Source: Phanerodontia chrysosporium (Eukaryota > Basidiomycota > Agaricomycetes > Polyporales > Phanerochaetaceae). Taken from it: a DNA stretch of 64,000 nt. Positions within the stretch are counted from its first letter, which is position 1; each line of letters starts with the position of its first letter. The position numbers and the translations under genes are program-made. The notes under the pieces were generated by a model, which was not told the DNA's origin, did not search any database, and saw only the letters and a list, made by a program, of their open reading frames with translations. The DNA lies in NCBI GenBank assembly GCA_001910725.1, contig MJGA01000004.1, positions 1,674,001 to 1,738,000 on the forward strand, given 5' to 3'. This document shows, in pieces, positions 1 through 14,432 of this stretch.

Positions 1-898
1 TGCATCCGCGCGTCCTTGCCGCCGTCTTCGTTATCGCTGTCACTGCCGTCATCCGAGGAGTCGAATTCCTCGGGCTTGCGGCCGTTGATCAGCCCGTGGT
101 ACTCGTCTCGCCAGACACCCAATGCGCTCTGCGACAATAGCATGAATGCACGGCGGTGCATTGTGAAAACGTAAGAGGCCGTACCTGCATGCGTTTCGAA
201 TGACATAGTTTCTCCACGCGTTGTACTGAGTCGTGGAAGGTCGCCTTGGGGTACATCTTGTGCGTCCAGAATTGGTACATCTGGAGCAACCTGTTGAGGT
301 CGGACACCTGGCATCTATGAGAATCTGTTTGCAAAATCGCCGACTGTTTGCACACCTCATGACCCTTCCCTCTTGGCTTGAAGCCCTTCGCCTGCTTGAT
401 GAGGGCAGGAAAGCCATCAGAGCCCAACAACCGCGCATCGTCCAACTTCGGGAGCTTCCTCTTCTTGTTCTTTTCCAGCCCATCTCCGTCCTTCTTCTTC
501 CCGCTAGCTCCCGCACCGGCATCGTCTTCGAGCTCGCGTGTTGGCGAGCTGCTAGGCAGGATTTCATGCGGCGTTAGTGGAGGACCACGCGCCGCGTGCC
601 TCGCCTCCGCCTGTCTCCGTATCTGGTCGAGGTCAAGCTCAGGTGCGAGTTCACCATCGTCATCTATGTCGTCAAAAAGCGCGTCAATATCCGGCACGGC
701 TTTCTGTGGTGTGCGTGCGCGGTAGGTGGGCTGGTTCGTGGGCGCGTCGTTCTCGCCCTCGGAGTCGGAGGAGAGGAAGAGCTTCGTGCCCCGACGCTTC
801 ACGGGCGAGCCGTGCGTGGATTGTGCTTCGGCACCCGCTGCGGCAGAGCGCTGCGGTGATTGTGTGAGAGGCTCGTCCCAGATGCTGTCGAGCTCCAT
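1..898 (-). CDS. csm3: CSM3/Swi3 (TIPIN-like) replication fork protection subunit, partial at the window start
   Basis: Three exons are visible: 898-356, 307-185 and 128-1, with introns of 48 and 56 nt; the gene runs off the left edge, so the C-terminus is missing. The protein starts with an acidic, Ser-rich disordered stretch and then carries the Swi3/Csm3 domain, with the block around GSDGFPALIKQAKGF followed by DLNRLLQMYQFW and a Tyr-Pro-Lys-Ala segment. In other fungi this protein pairs with Tof1/Swi1 (Timeless) at stalled replication forks and in S-phase checkpoint signalling in the nucleus. I prefer the Met at 898; an in-frame Met at 934 would add 12 residues. It is divergent from the NTM1 gene with about 160 bp between start codons. 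The domain call is from recognisable blocks, not a search. Confidence 0.85.
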
Positions 899-1057
899 GT
901 GTACTGTTCGGACAGAAGCGAGCGTGTCCCACAATGAGCGCGTCTCTACCGCGTTGTTTGTCTCTATTTACCTACGCGCCCATAATTCCCGTCTCGCATT
1001 ACCGCCACATTTTCTCGTCCTCACTGCCTGGAACATCCCTTACAAGGTCTACCGAAG
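899..1057. promoter_or_regulatory. divergent promoter between CSM3 and NTM1
   Basis: The two start codons face away from each other across about 160 bp, so this interval must hold both core promoters and 5' leaders. I see no clear TATA box. The assignment follows from gene orientation only. Confidence 0.5.
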
Positions 1058-2087
1058 ATGTCTGCAACGGAAGTGCTGCCCGAGCCAGACGTACAGGACG
1101 GCATAGAGTACTGGAACACACAGCCCGCGAGCTACGATGGCGTACTCGGTGAGCTCTCTCGCCGCCCTCATAGCCCATCGTCGTGACCAGAGAGTCTTTC
1201 AGGTGGTTTTGGCAATGGGGTAAGCACCTTCTTGTGCAAACCTTGCACCTGTCTGACTTTTACCCTTGATCACAGTCTCTTCCGCGTGTAGACGCACTGG
1301 GTTCCCGTCAGTTCCTCATGCACCTCCGTCCCGACCTGTGCACTGTCCCTTCTGCCGTGCGCCCTCTCTCCCTTCCACCGGCCACTTCGAGTTCCTACCG
1401 CACACGCGCGGTTGACGTTGGCGCCGGCGTAGGTCGCGTTACCGCGGATGTGCTGCTGCACCTTGTGTCGGACGTCGTGCTTCTAGAGCCCGTCGAGAGC
1501 TTCATTGGAGAGGCATACCGCCGAGGCAAAGCGAGCGAGGACGGCACGCTTGTCGAGGACGCTGTGCGCTCACGCTGGAAGGGCATTCAGGACAAGTCAA
1601 AGAGCGTCACGCTCGTGCAGGGCACACTCCAGGCATTTGATCCATGCAGTCCGCTCAAGGGCACAAAGCTCGTCGGCCGCGTAGGATATGTACCCGAGCA
1701 GGATGATCTCGAGAGCAAGTTCGACGTCATCTGGTGCCAGTGGTGTCTCGGTCACCTCAGCGACGCAGACTTGATTGCGTTCTTCCGTCGGTGCAAGCGA
1801 GCGTTGCGGGACGCCAAGGACAGCATAATCATCGTGAAAGAGAACTTGTGCTCCGACGGGGAGGATGGTTCGGCCAGGACTGTTTTCGACGAGGATGATT
1901 CCAGTCTGACAAGGTCCGTGCCGAGTTGTGCAGCGTTGTCATCGGGAAAAAGCTGATGCCTTCTTCTAGATCTGACATGGCTTGGAAGAACGCGTTCGCG
2001 GCGGCTGGACTTGCGCTCCTATATGAGCAGGTTCAGCGGGGGTTCCCCGCGGGTTTGTACGAAGTCAAAATGTACGCTTTACGATGA
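1058..2087 (+). CDS. ntm1: alpha-N-terminal protein methyltransferase (NTM1/Tae1 family)
   Basis: Four exons (1058-1148, 1203-1219, 1276-1913, 1970-2087) give 287 residues; exon 2 is only 17 nt. The start is the ATG giving MSATEVLPEPDVQDGIEYWN, which reads into the family's N-terminal block. The S-adenosylmethionine site is visible as AVDVGAGVGRVT, followed by an acidic loop LLEPVE and, later, the IWCQWCLGHLSD block that marks the NTMT1/Tae1 family. These enzymes methylate the free alpha-amino group of proteins beginning X-Pro-Lys after Met removal, in yeast the ribosomal proteins Rps25 and Rpl12. The C-terminus ends in the usual hydrophobic segment (GFPAGLYEVKMYALR). It is convergent with the adenylate kinase gene. 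Family call confident; substrates inferred. Confidence 0.9.
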
Positions 2088-2292
2088 CACGCAATACACT
2101 GTTCGAGTTCACGTACGATATGGTATTGAGGAAGCAAAGACTACATGTACAGTTGTCGAGAGAAGGTCGAAGACAAAGATCATCTGTACTGATACAGGGG
2201 TCAGGGAAATGGGGAGAAAGAAGGAGAAAGACGCAAATAGAAGATCATCCAGACTCGTTAGACTATCAATATCGTAAAGGGTTGGTGTTAGT

Positions 2293-3496
2293 TTACCGAA
2301 CCAATTCGGCCGCGTCGCCCTCTGCCCGTGCCATAACGGCCTCGGAAAGACTGGTCTTGCGCTTTTGCTCTACGCGTTCCTTGAGCGACGGGAACGACGT
2401 GTTGAGGACGTTCTCCAGCTGAGGCCAGATCTCGTCGGACGTTGCACCCTTCAACGTCACAAGGGAGGTGCCGTTTGCTGATTGCTCGGCATAGTAAGAT
2501 AGCAAGGGGGATGTTGCAGCATAGAACTTCTCGAGACGACGAGCAAAGATCTCCTGTTCATGACGGTGAGTTGTTGCGAACAAAGCATGTAGTGAAAGGA
2601 CGCACGGGGTTGTCATCTGGTCGCTTTGTCAATGGCTCGCCTGTCTCGTCGTCGAGACCGGCAACCTTGGGTGGGTTGTACGAGAGGTTGTATACCCTTC
2701 CAGAGGGCAAGTGAACCCAGCGATCTGAGATACGACTGAGGATGATCTCGTCTGCAACATCGATGTTAACGACTAGGCTAAGGGGTGTTCCTCGTTGGCT
2801 ACATGGACTGCCATGAGACAACGTTGCCGCAACGATGCTATAGCTAGATGCATACCGTAGGTGCTCATCCAAGAGCTTCCCTTGGCCTAGCGTACGTGGG
2901 AAGCCGTCTAGAATCCAATGCTGCATCATATTTGAGTCTTCATTTCAGCGCAAAGGGAAGGAAGACACACACCTTATTATGGAGCAAATCTAGTCTACTC
3001 GTCAAAATTTTGAGCATAATATCATCTGGGATGAGTCCGCCAGTCGCAACGATCTCCTCGGCCATGCGCCCAACCTCCGTTCTGCGAGATTGGCATCAAA
3101 CGCGCGCACAGTCACACAACACGCTGCGGGCACGCACCTCTCGGCAATATGCTGCCTGAGCAAATCGCCTGTCGAAAGCGAGACGATGTCGTACTTCTTG
3201 ACGAGCCGTGCAGAGAGGGTGCCCTTGCCTGCGCCAGGCTTGCCGAACATAAGCATGCGAAGGACCCTGCCGTCAGCCTGGTCGGGCAGCGCGGTGCTCT
3301 CGCGCGCGCTGCGGAGAGAGAACGGGAGGGCCTTCTGGGACGTCGAGCTGCCGCCGAACGCCCGGGCGAGCACGCGCGGCGGGCGCAGGCCTGCGCGGGC
3401 AGCCGCGGGGAGGCTGGAGCGGGCGATGAGGGCGGACATGCACAGGGCGAGGGCGGAGAGAAGCAGGAGGGCAAGTCTCTGTGTGCGCGTGCGCAT
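2293..3496 (-). CDS. adenylate kinase, mitochondrial or organellar type (AK3/Adk2-like)
   Basis: Five exons (3496-3138, 3081-2973, 2920-2856, 2798-2606, 2553-2293) encode about 328 residues. The first 60 or so residues are Arg/Ala/Leu-rich without acidic residues, like a mitochondrial presequence with a hydrophobic stretch. The P-loop GKPGAGKGT follows, then the NMP-binding region (STGDLL) and the Asp-containing DGFPRT motif. The lid region has the long form of this family (DRWVHLPSGRVYNLSYNPPK). The enzyme transfers phosphate between a nucleoside triphosphate and AMP; GTP preference is typical of AK3/Adk2 but cannot be read from sequence. An upstream in-frame Met at 3529 would add 11 residues. 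Location in mitochondria is inferred from the N-terminus. Confidence 0.88.
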
Positions 3497-4096
3497 GAGC
3501 CCGGCTTGTCTCGTTCTTCTGCCGCACACTCACCTAAGGTTTATAATCGTCCCACTATGGCAGCACCAAGCGCGCGTGCAATGTCCGTCCCGTCAGTCCG
3601 GCGAGAGGACGTCGGAGGGGGCGCAGGGGACGTTACCTGGTCGTCGAAACGCAGGAGAAGGGGATGGAGGCGTCCGGAAAGCCGTTGGGGATGTCGCAGG
3701 AGTCATCCCACCGTAAATACGGGGCGGCTACGCAACAGGGAGCGCGAGAAACCACTTTGCGCCCTGTCACGAGCCCCTCTGGGCGGATCAGCCAGTCCCG
3801 ACGCGGCATCGCCTCACCGCTGTCCAGGCCAGCCTCCTCCCTCCGCAGACTCACACAGCAGGGCGCAGCTACTGCATTGCACTCACAGCGTACGCAACAG
3901 CGCGAATTGTCACTGAGAGAAGCCTGCAGAGCGGTGCAGATCATTGCATAGCACGCGGACAAACGTCATTATGAACGAAACCTTACTCGTCCCCCGCTCG
4001 CAGTGCTTCGGGATTCGACGTACATACAGCAGACATGCCTGAGCAAAAGTTTCATGTTTTCCAGCATGCCATGAGAAAGATTGTATGTCACACAAA
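3497..4096. other. 600 bp gap: adenylate kinase promoter side and COQ11 3' side
   Basis: The interval is GC-rich next to the adenylate kinase start and becomes more mixed toward the COQ11 stop at 4097. Several open frames cross it on both strands, but none shows a recognisable domain, splice pattern or link to a neighbour. I see no tRNA or repeat. It most likely holds the adenylate kinase promoter and the COQ11 3' UTR. Confidence 0.4.
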
Positions 4097-5373
4097 CTAC
4101 GAAGAACCAAGGCTCGGGGTGCCAACTGGCTGGCCCTTCTGCGTCCAGCCAATGAGCCTGCGCATCTCCTGCACGTCCACGACGCCGCTGACGTCCTCAC
4201 GCGCGTTATCCGCCGCAATGCAAATCGCCTCTGCAACATGGTCCACGTGGATGGGCGGGATCGTCAGCGCGTTCGCGACCGAGTCTAGCGGGGACGGCGC
4301 GACGAGCGACCCCGGGGCTGCGCGGGGCGTGAGACCGGCGAGCGTGCGGAGGACGGCTGACGGTGTCGGGACCGCCGGCGGGACCTTGGCGTGCACGCTC
4401 GCGGACAGGTCCAGCAGCGCGGCGACGGGGGACGTCAGCGGACGGAAGTGCGGGTGGTATATGAGGCCTGCGTGCAGCGGTCAGCGGTCAGCGAGGGCAA
4501 TCCACAGGGCAATGAGATGTGTGCGTACTTGGGCGGACGAACACACCGCGGAAGGCGGGGTTACCTAGCAGCATGCGCTCGATGCCCAGCTCAGCTTCGC
4601 GCTTGGACTCGATGTACCGCGCTGGAATGAATGGGCGGAAAATGTCCTCGGCGGAGACGTACACGAATGCACGCGGGTGTGGCAGAGGGGTGTCGGGCGT
4701 TGTCGAGATGAAGGTCTCACATACACTAAGTGCTGCATATACCGAACTTTATAAGCATAAATGAGAGCATGAGTAATATAGAACACGCACCGGAGTCGCG
4801 GTTCAGCTCGTCGTAGCCACCCTTGGGACTCTTTTCCGCAAGAGGGTTCCCGCCTTTCGTGAATCCATCGACTGCAACCCTCACCAACGCGCCGATGTCG
4901 CCCTTGTTCAGTGCCGCCTTGTATCTTGAATCCTCTAGCAGTGTTCCGAGCGTGTGCACGACCGCGGTCACTCCTGGTAAGAGGTGCTTGTAGGTCTCAG
5001 GCTGGAGCGCGTCCGCCTTCTGCCAGTCGACCTATGAAAGGCCATACGTCGTTAGCATGACTGCACAGACGCTAGGTGAGGAACAAGCAAACACTTTAGA
5101 GGTCCACGCGGGAGAGTGCCCTTTCGGTGTTGTGTACGGCCTCCCAGACGAACTGTAGCAGCGTGGTGAGACAAGAAACGCGGGTGCCTGCCAAGTATGC
5201 GTACCTGACGCTTGTCACCTGGAAGCCGCGTGCGAGGGCAAGTCTGCACACTGCAGAGCCTATGCAACATGTCTGGACTCAGCTCGGGTATGTGACCGAA
5301 CTTCAAAGCACCGGCACCCACCCACGAAGCCATTCCCGCCCACTACTAGGATTTTCTGAACTAACTGTTCCAT
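4097..5373 (-). CDS. coq11: NAD(P)-binding SDR/epimerase-like protein, COQ11 (YLR290C)/NDUFA9 type
   Basis: Six exons (5373-5322, 5259-5205, 5152-5095, 5031-4791, 4732-4529, 4467-4097) give 326 residues. The start is the ATG at 5373, which reads directly into the Rossmann motif (ILVVGGNGFVG, residues 8-18). Later blocks are typical of the atypical short-chain dehydrogenase group that includes yeast Coq11: TAVVHTLGTLLED, FVYVSAEDIF, ARYIESKREAE (the YxxxK position), then RPSLIYHPHFRPLTS. Coq11 belongs to the mitochondrial coenzyme Q synthesis complex in yeast; NDUFA9 is its structural relative in complex I. No obvious presequence precedes the Rossmann fold in this model, so an additional upstream exon cannot be excluded. 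Function is by family. Confidence 0.85.
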
Positions 5374-5950
5374 ATGCGCTGTTCAGCTGCGACAGCGAGC
5401 TTCACGTCGGGTGTGGTGTCGGAAACGGACTGTCTGTCCTGTATGAAAGACTGAAAGACGAAGTGGACTGACGTCGACAACACCCGACAACACTTCAGCG
5501 GATCAAAAGCGCGTGGCGTCACCCCGACCGCGCTCTCGGACGCCTCGCGAGTGAGCACTTCGTCAGACTAATTTTGCTCACTGTGGGAAAAATCGTGTCA
5601 CGACCATGTCCATTTGATTGTAAGGAAGAACTAGCTACTGACAAGCAAATGGTGCGCACATAACACGCGTGCCAGACGTCACTTATGGACAGGAAGGCTA
5701 ACGGATATACAGAAGCGATATGCAGAACATGATAAAGACGGACAGCAACAATATCAGGTATCGTGTCAAGGACAGCATAACGGAGACAGAGCAGAAGCTA
5801 CGCCACCAGGGTCGTAATATTCATGAACACTCTTCTGTAGCCCGTCTAGCTGACCGGATACCAGACGTTAGGGGACTTGCCCCAAGAAAGTAAAGAAGAG
5901 CAGATCGGAGAGCTTGGGATAACGGAGAAGGAAAGAGAGGGACACTTGAC
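5374..5950. other. 577 bp gap: COQ11 promoter side and DPBB gene 3' side
   Basis: No supported gene. One open frame (5558-5361, minus) overlaps the COQ11 start in another frame and has no recognisable features. The part near 5600-5950 is less GC-rich and fits a 3' UTR and terminator of the DPBB gene. Confidence 0.4.
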
Positions 5951-6876
5951 TTAATCAGTGTACCACCAGACAACTAGGGACGCGATCAGAGACTGCAAAG
6001 CATACAGTGGACAGTATACTTACTATTCAGCTGGCCCACGCTGAGGTCAGCCAGGTCCTGGAAGGCGGCCTCGGACAGATCAAGCGAGTTGCCGGTAAGG
6101 CACGTAGGGCACTCATCCGCGACGATAGCATCGGTGCTGTGACCGTTGGCAAGGTTGATGATGTGGACCTTCTTGCCGCAATGGCTGCCACCGTCGTAGA
6201 TGGCGGAGTCAAGAGCAACGACCCTGTCGCTGTCCTTGTGAACAGTGCCGCAAGCACCGGCCGTGTTGTGCTGGTAGAAGTAGGTACCGAAGCCAGTAGC
6301 AGACGGCGCCGCAGCGGGAGCGGTCGGGCTAGGCGAGCTGGAGCTCGGCGGGGGAGCAGCAGCATTCACTGGGGCCGGGACGGACGGGGTTGCAGCTGGA
6401 GCAGGAGTTGAGCTTGGAACAGGCGTAGACGAAGGTTCTTCCTCACAGTCCTCAGGCGCCTCAGTCGAGGTAGGAGTAGCGACACTGGCTGAAGAGGTCT
6501 GTGGGATGCAATACGGCTTGCGGTCCGCCTGGAGCGTCTGTCCCTTCTGTAATCGGGATCACCGATAGTCAGCACGACCGTGGTGACGGCGATGATAAAC
6601 GCGCCGCGTCAACGCTATCACTTACCAGCAACGGGTGGCAGCAGTCGGTGAAGAACTGCGTGTTGTGTTGCTGGGCACAGCCGAGCAGCTGGTAGCGAGT
6701 GCTGTAGTCGGTGTAGTTCTGGGGCGCGGTCAGCACGGGTCTCGCGGGAGGGAACGACGTGTACCCACCTCAAGCACAGCTGAGTCGTAGTGGGCCAGAT
6801 CGCGGTGCGCGATGGGGATGGAGATGCCGCGGACGGCAGAAATGGCACAAAGAGCGACGGCAGCAAACTTGAACAT
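5951..6876 (-). CDS. secreted double-psi beta-barrel (RlpA/barwin-like) protein with Cys-rich N-terminal module
   Basis: Four exons (6876-6769, 6718-6626, 6546-6024, 5973-5951) encode 248 residues. Residues 1-17 form a signal peptide. A small module follows with Cys at about 50, 62, 63 and 80, then a Thr/Ser/Pro/Ala-rich linker (about 85-145) of the type that is O-glycosylated. The C-terminal 100 residues are a DPBB domain: GTYFYQHNTAGACG, the catalytic-type Asp in VALDSAIYD, HSTDAIVADECPTC and the closing QLNIVWWYTD. Relatives in mushrooms have been called riboflavin-aldehyde-forming enzymes, expansin-like or barwin-like proteins; real activity is usually unknown. The last intron has an alternative acceptor that would make it 31 nt; the 50-nt version restores the conserved WWY end, so I chose it. 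Confidence 0.85.
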
Positions 6877-7667
6877 GGTGGTCTATCTTCTATACCGTCT
6901 ACGGAGAAGGCTTTGACACAAGGAATGGCTGGCTCGGACGAGCGAGGGAGGGAGGGTAAAGACCGGAGGGGGTAAAGAGAGAGAGTGCTGTAAGATATAC
7001 GCGACGTGTGAGAGAGGCTGGAAGACAGGCGGCAGGGTACGTAACTGACCGTCAAAGCACGTAGGACGATGGTCGAATGGAAAGGACACCGGGAGGGTTG
7101 AAGGAGGGCACGTTTTTCGAGGATGGAGCCCATTAATATACCCTCCCGCGAGACCAGGTCTCCCACGGCTCCGGAGGGCACCACAGGCACGCGGTCCCGC
7201 CCCGATGCCTCCCTCGGGGCTCTCCGAGCCGAGACCATAATATAATCGCTTCAAATTCGACAAAAATTCCAGGGGTGCAATACTGCGTCAATGCTTGTGC
7301 CAGAAGGCCTCTGCACCCGCGAATGCCTCCGTCCAGAGGCTCTGCACGACGCACCGGACATAGCGCGAGCCGTACGCACGGCGACGGACGGCCGGTGCAC
7401 GGTCTGCCTATTGACACTGACACGGACAGCGGGAGCGAGAACTGGCGGAGCACTTGCTAGAAAAGGACGCTCTCTGGACGGATCAGGAGTTACCATAACA
7501 GCCGCAAACAATGGGCGGTGCTGTGCCGGTTGTGCCGGACACGGCGGGAGCGGTGCTCTGACGCCGGCCTGCCGGAAGCGCCCAGCTGCCGACATGCGTC
7601 CCCTTTTGGGTCTCGACTCGACCGCACCGCACTTGCTTCAGCGCACGATCCACTGGCACGACCCGTC
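6877..7667. promoter_or_regulatory. divergent promoter between the DPBB gene and SCAMP, with a CT-rich leader and TATA-like site
   Basis: About 790 bp separate two divergent starts. Read toward the DPBB gene (minus strand), a pyrimidine-rich tract of CTCTCT and CCCTCC repeats lies at about 6940-6990, some 65-115 nt before its ATG, and a TATATTAA-like element lies at 7133-7143. CT-rich leaders with an upstream TATA box are common for strongly expressed fungal genes. The SCAMP-proximal half is GC-rich and shows nothing I recognise. Confidence 0.5.
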
Positions 7668-8943
7668 ATGAGTAAGTCTCTGGCTCCTCCGTTCTGCCCC
7701 TTCATGTGCCTGACCACCGCACCGCGCAGGCCATTACACCGAAAACCCGTTTGCTTCCACCCACTCCCTCGACGCGAACCCCTTCGACGACCCCGAATCC
7801 GCTTCCACCAGCACCTCCAAAGTCGACCTTGCCCGGCTCGAAGAGCTCCAGCGCCGCGAACGCGACCTCGAGAGACGAGAGCAGGAGCTCGCACAGAAGG
7901 CGGACCACATCCGCAAGCATGGCCGCAACAACTGGCCTCCGTGTGCGTCCGCTCTCCCGCACCTGCTGCGCGCGCCGCTAAACCCCCTTCCCCGCACTTG
8001 ACGCAGTCTACCCCCTCATCTTCCACTCTATACAGGATGAGATTCCAGAAGCGTCGCGTCCGCTGATTACCCGCCTTTATCAGCTATGGTTGCTTCTAGT
8101 GCTGGTGCTAATTGTGAACATGGTCGCATGCATCTTTATCCTCATTGCAGGTAAAGGCGGGAGCGCTCTGGGCTCAAGTATTGGGTGCGTACGCCCCTGG
8201 TAACGGCTGCTTCTTCACAAGTTTCTAAATACTCACGACAGATACCTCATTGTTATCCCCCCTCTGTCCTTCCTCCTCTGGTACCGCCCGATCTACAATG
8301 GTTACATGAAGGTGCGTCCCCATGCGCTCCAGCTGCGCCTCTATTGACACGTCCGCTTAGGAACAAGCATTGTACTATTGTACGATAGCGTCGTTGTCGC
8401 AAGCCTCCGCAACTAACTCACTATGCAGACATGTACTTTATATTCTGCGGATTTCACCTGGCCTTCTCCGCCTACGCGTAAGTTCCCGCACACTGGAAGC
8501 AAACCCATATTGACAACCTCTTCGTCGTCAGTATCATCGGGATACCCAGGTAAGCTGAAACGAGTTTGGAAGTGAGCCTCGCTCAGGGATCGCATGTAGC
8601 ACCGGTGGCGCCGGTATCATCGAAACGATTAAGATGTTTGTAGAGCATCATTGGGTTGCTGCCATCTTCTGCACCATAGCGTTGGTAGGCTGGGTCATTC
8701 AAGGGCTTGGGAATGCGTTCTACTATCGGCAGGTGCGTTTTGCATGTATCTGCACTCTCGCACGGCGGGTGACATGCCGTCATAGATCTGGGAGCACCGC
8801 AAAGCGCAAGGCCACACTTTCGCGAAGGTGAGAAGCCTGAGTGGGCGAGATCTGATCAGGAGTGCTGATTTGACGCTTTTGTTGATCAGGCCAAGGGAGA
8901 GTTGGCAACACATGGTGCCAAAGCGTACTTTACGCGAGGGTGA
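7668..8943 (+). CDS. secretory carrier-associated membrane protein (SCAMP)
   Basis: Ten exons (7668-7671, 7730-7942, 8007-8184, 8242-8311, 8361-8379, 8429-8477, 8532-8549, 8600-8732, 8786-8827, 8890-8943) give 259 residues. The first coding exon is just ATGA. The N-terminus has several Asn-Pro-Phe repeats (ENPFAS, DANPFDD), which bind EH domains in endocytosis, then a charged coiled coil (about 42-75). Four transmembrane segments follow, including LWLLLVLVLIVNMVACIFIL and WVAAIFCTIALVGWVIQGLGN, with the conserved cytosolic segment between TM2 and TM3 (IYNGYMKEQALYYYMYF). SCAMPs cycle through the trans-Golgi and endosomes. All splice phases are consistent. Confidence 0.92.
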
Positions 8944-9559
8944 GGGGACGCTAGCTGTGCCTTGTCTGTACCATCCTAGTACTTTGTGGCGTACCCGCGA
9001 TACCTGTATGTGGTCTGTATCTAATGTATTGATTGTAACCGAGTTCCTTGGTCCGAACCTTGGTTGAGACAATAATCGAGACCTATGCCTTCTTCTGTTT
9101 GTGCCGCCCTTGTAGCTGTCGCGACGACAGAGCGTGTTTTGTTCCCTGGCCACTGACGCTGTGGCCTTTGACACGGCGCCTAATAAATTAGCGTGTAGAT
9201 TAAGCGCTCATGACACCTGACAAAGGCGGAGTTTAGAACTGCAGTACTTGAAGAAGGCACGCCTGATAGACACCTTTTCCTCAACCATCATCTAAGGTCA
9301 GCTCACGTCCCCACATCGTCTGTGCCACCTCTTGCTCACCGTCGACGTCGTGCAGGTGTAAAAGTCTATCAAAAAAATCCATTTCAGAAAATCCTAAAAA
9401 GCAGTTGCCTTGTCGCCTCCTGTGTACGTGCAATTTTCGCCCTTTGGATACGCTCATCTCGTCTCACGCGCCGCCTTTCTTCGCCTCCCCTCCCCTCGTA
9501 TAGTCGCAGAAAAGTCCACAAAGCAGTAACGACCACCCCATAACCCCAAATAAGAAAAT
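8944..9559 (+). promoter_or_regulatory. SCAMP 3' region and PAB1 promoter with A-rich leader
   Basis: No gene is supported here. A perfect 6-bp hairpin (GGCCAC/GTGGCC, 9148-9166) could be part of the SCAMP terminator. From about 9359 to 9408, and again directly before the PAB1 ATG (9513-9559), the sequence is rich in runs of A on the coding strand, including runs of 7 and 5. Oligo(A) in the leader of poly(A)-binding protein messages is a known site for self-repression in animals and has a counterpart in yeast PAB1. The transcription start is not known from sequence. Confidence 0.5.
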
Positions 9560-11851
<2,292 letters not shown>

Positions 11852-12207
11852 GCGTATCCCGACATGTAGCATATTTCGCTCTTCTCGCGGACCCTCTTTA
11901 TTCGCCGTCGTGAGTTGTTGTATCAGTACCGTTCCAGCCTCCAGCTATCGCTGCTTGCTCTGTTTGCTCCTCCCACCCGCTTACGGGGTTATGTGGTAGT
12001 CGTTCCTTTGTGTGTACTTTTATCTCAGGAACAGAGATCGAGGCAACTTGCTGCAATTCCCATGTCTACCAGTGTGAAAACGCGATGGTGGTACGGGCTC
12101 ACATGATGAGGTGTCGAGAAGACGAAGCATCCTAAGCAATACAATATTAAACGGATGTGCTCTACAGTTACAAACAACAAGGGTGCAATGTCCACAGGGA
12201 TCCCGAG
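11852..12207. other. 356 bp convergent 3' region of PAB1 and SRP54
   Basis: The two genes end toward each other. The interval is T-rich after PAB1 and contains AT-rich segments near 12140-12160 that could serve as poly(A) signals for either gene. I see no coding potential. Confidence 0.4.
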
Positions 12208-14323
<2,116 letters not shown>

Positions 14324-14432
14324 CGTGGACAGCGGCGGCAAGGAGTAGCGTTCCACAGACGCCCGAATGGAGCGCGGTCTGCAGATCCCAGAAAGGAAGG
14401 TCAATCAGCGAACACTCGGCTCGACGAGGACC
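14324..14432. promoter_or_regulatory. compact divergent promoter between SRP54 and SPT8
   Basis: Only 109 bp separate the two start codons, so transcription of each gene probably begins inside, or very close to, the other's control region. There is no recognisable TATA box. This is inferred from geometry. Confidence 0.5.

Noticed and set aside
3149..3916. A 255-residue plus-strand frame over the adenylate kinase start
   Set aside because: Half of it is antisense to the first kinase exon, and the rest is GC-rich intergenic sequence with no recognisable family.
5975..6023. A 31-nt intron at the end of the DPBB gene
   Set aside because: Too short for this genome. Using the next AG gives a 50-nt intron and restores the conserved WWY end of the domain.
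9148..9166. Perfect GGCCAC/GTGGCC hairpin
   Set aside because: Only a 6-bp stem with no T-run or RNA-gene context; at most part of a 3' UTR.
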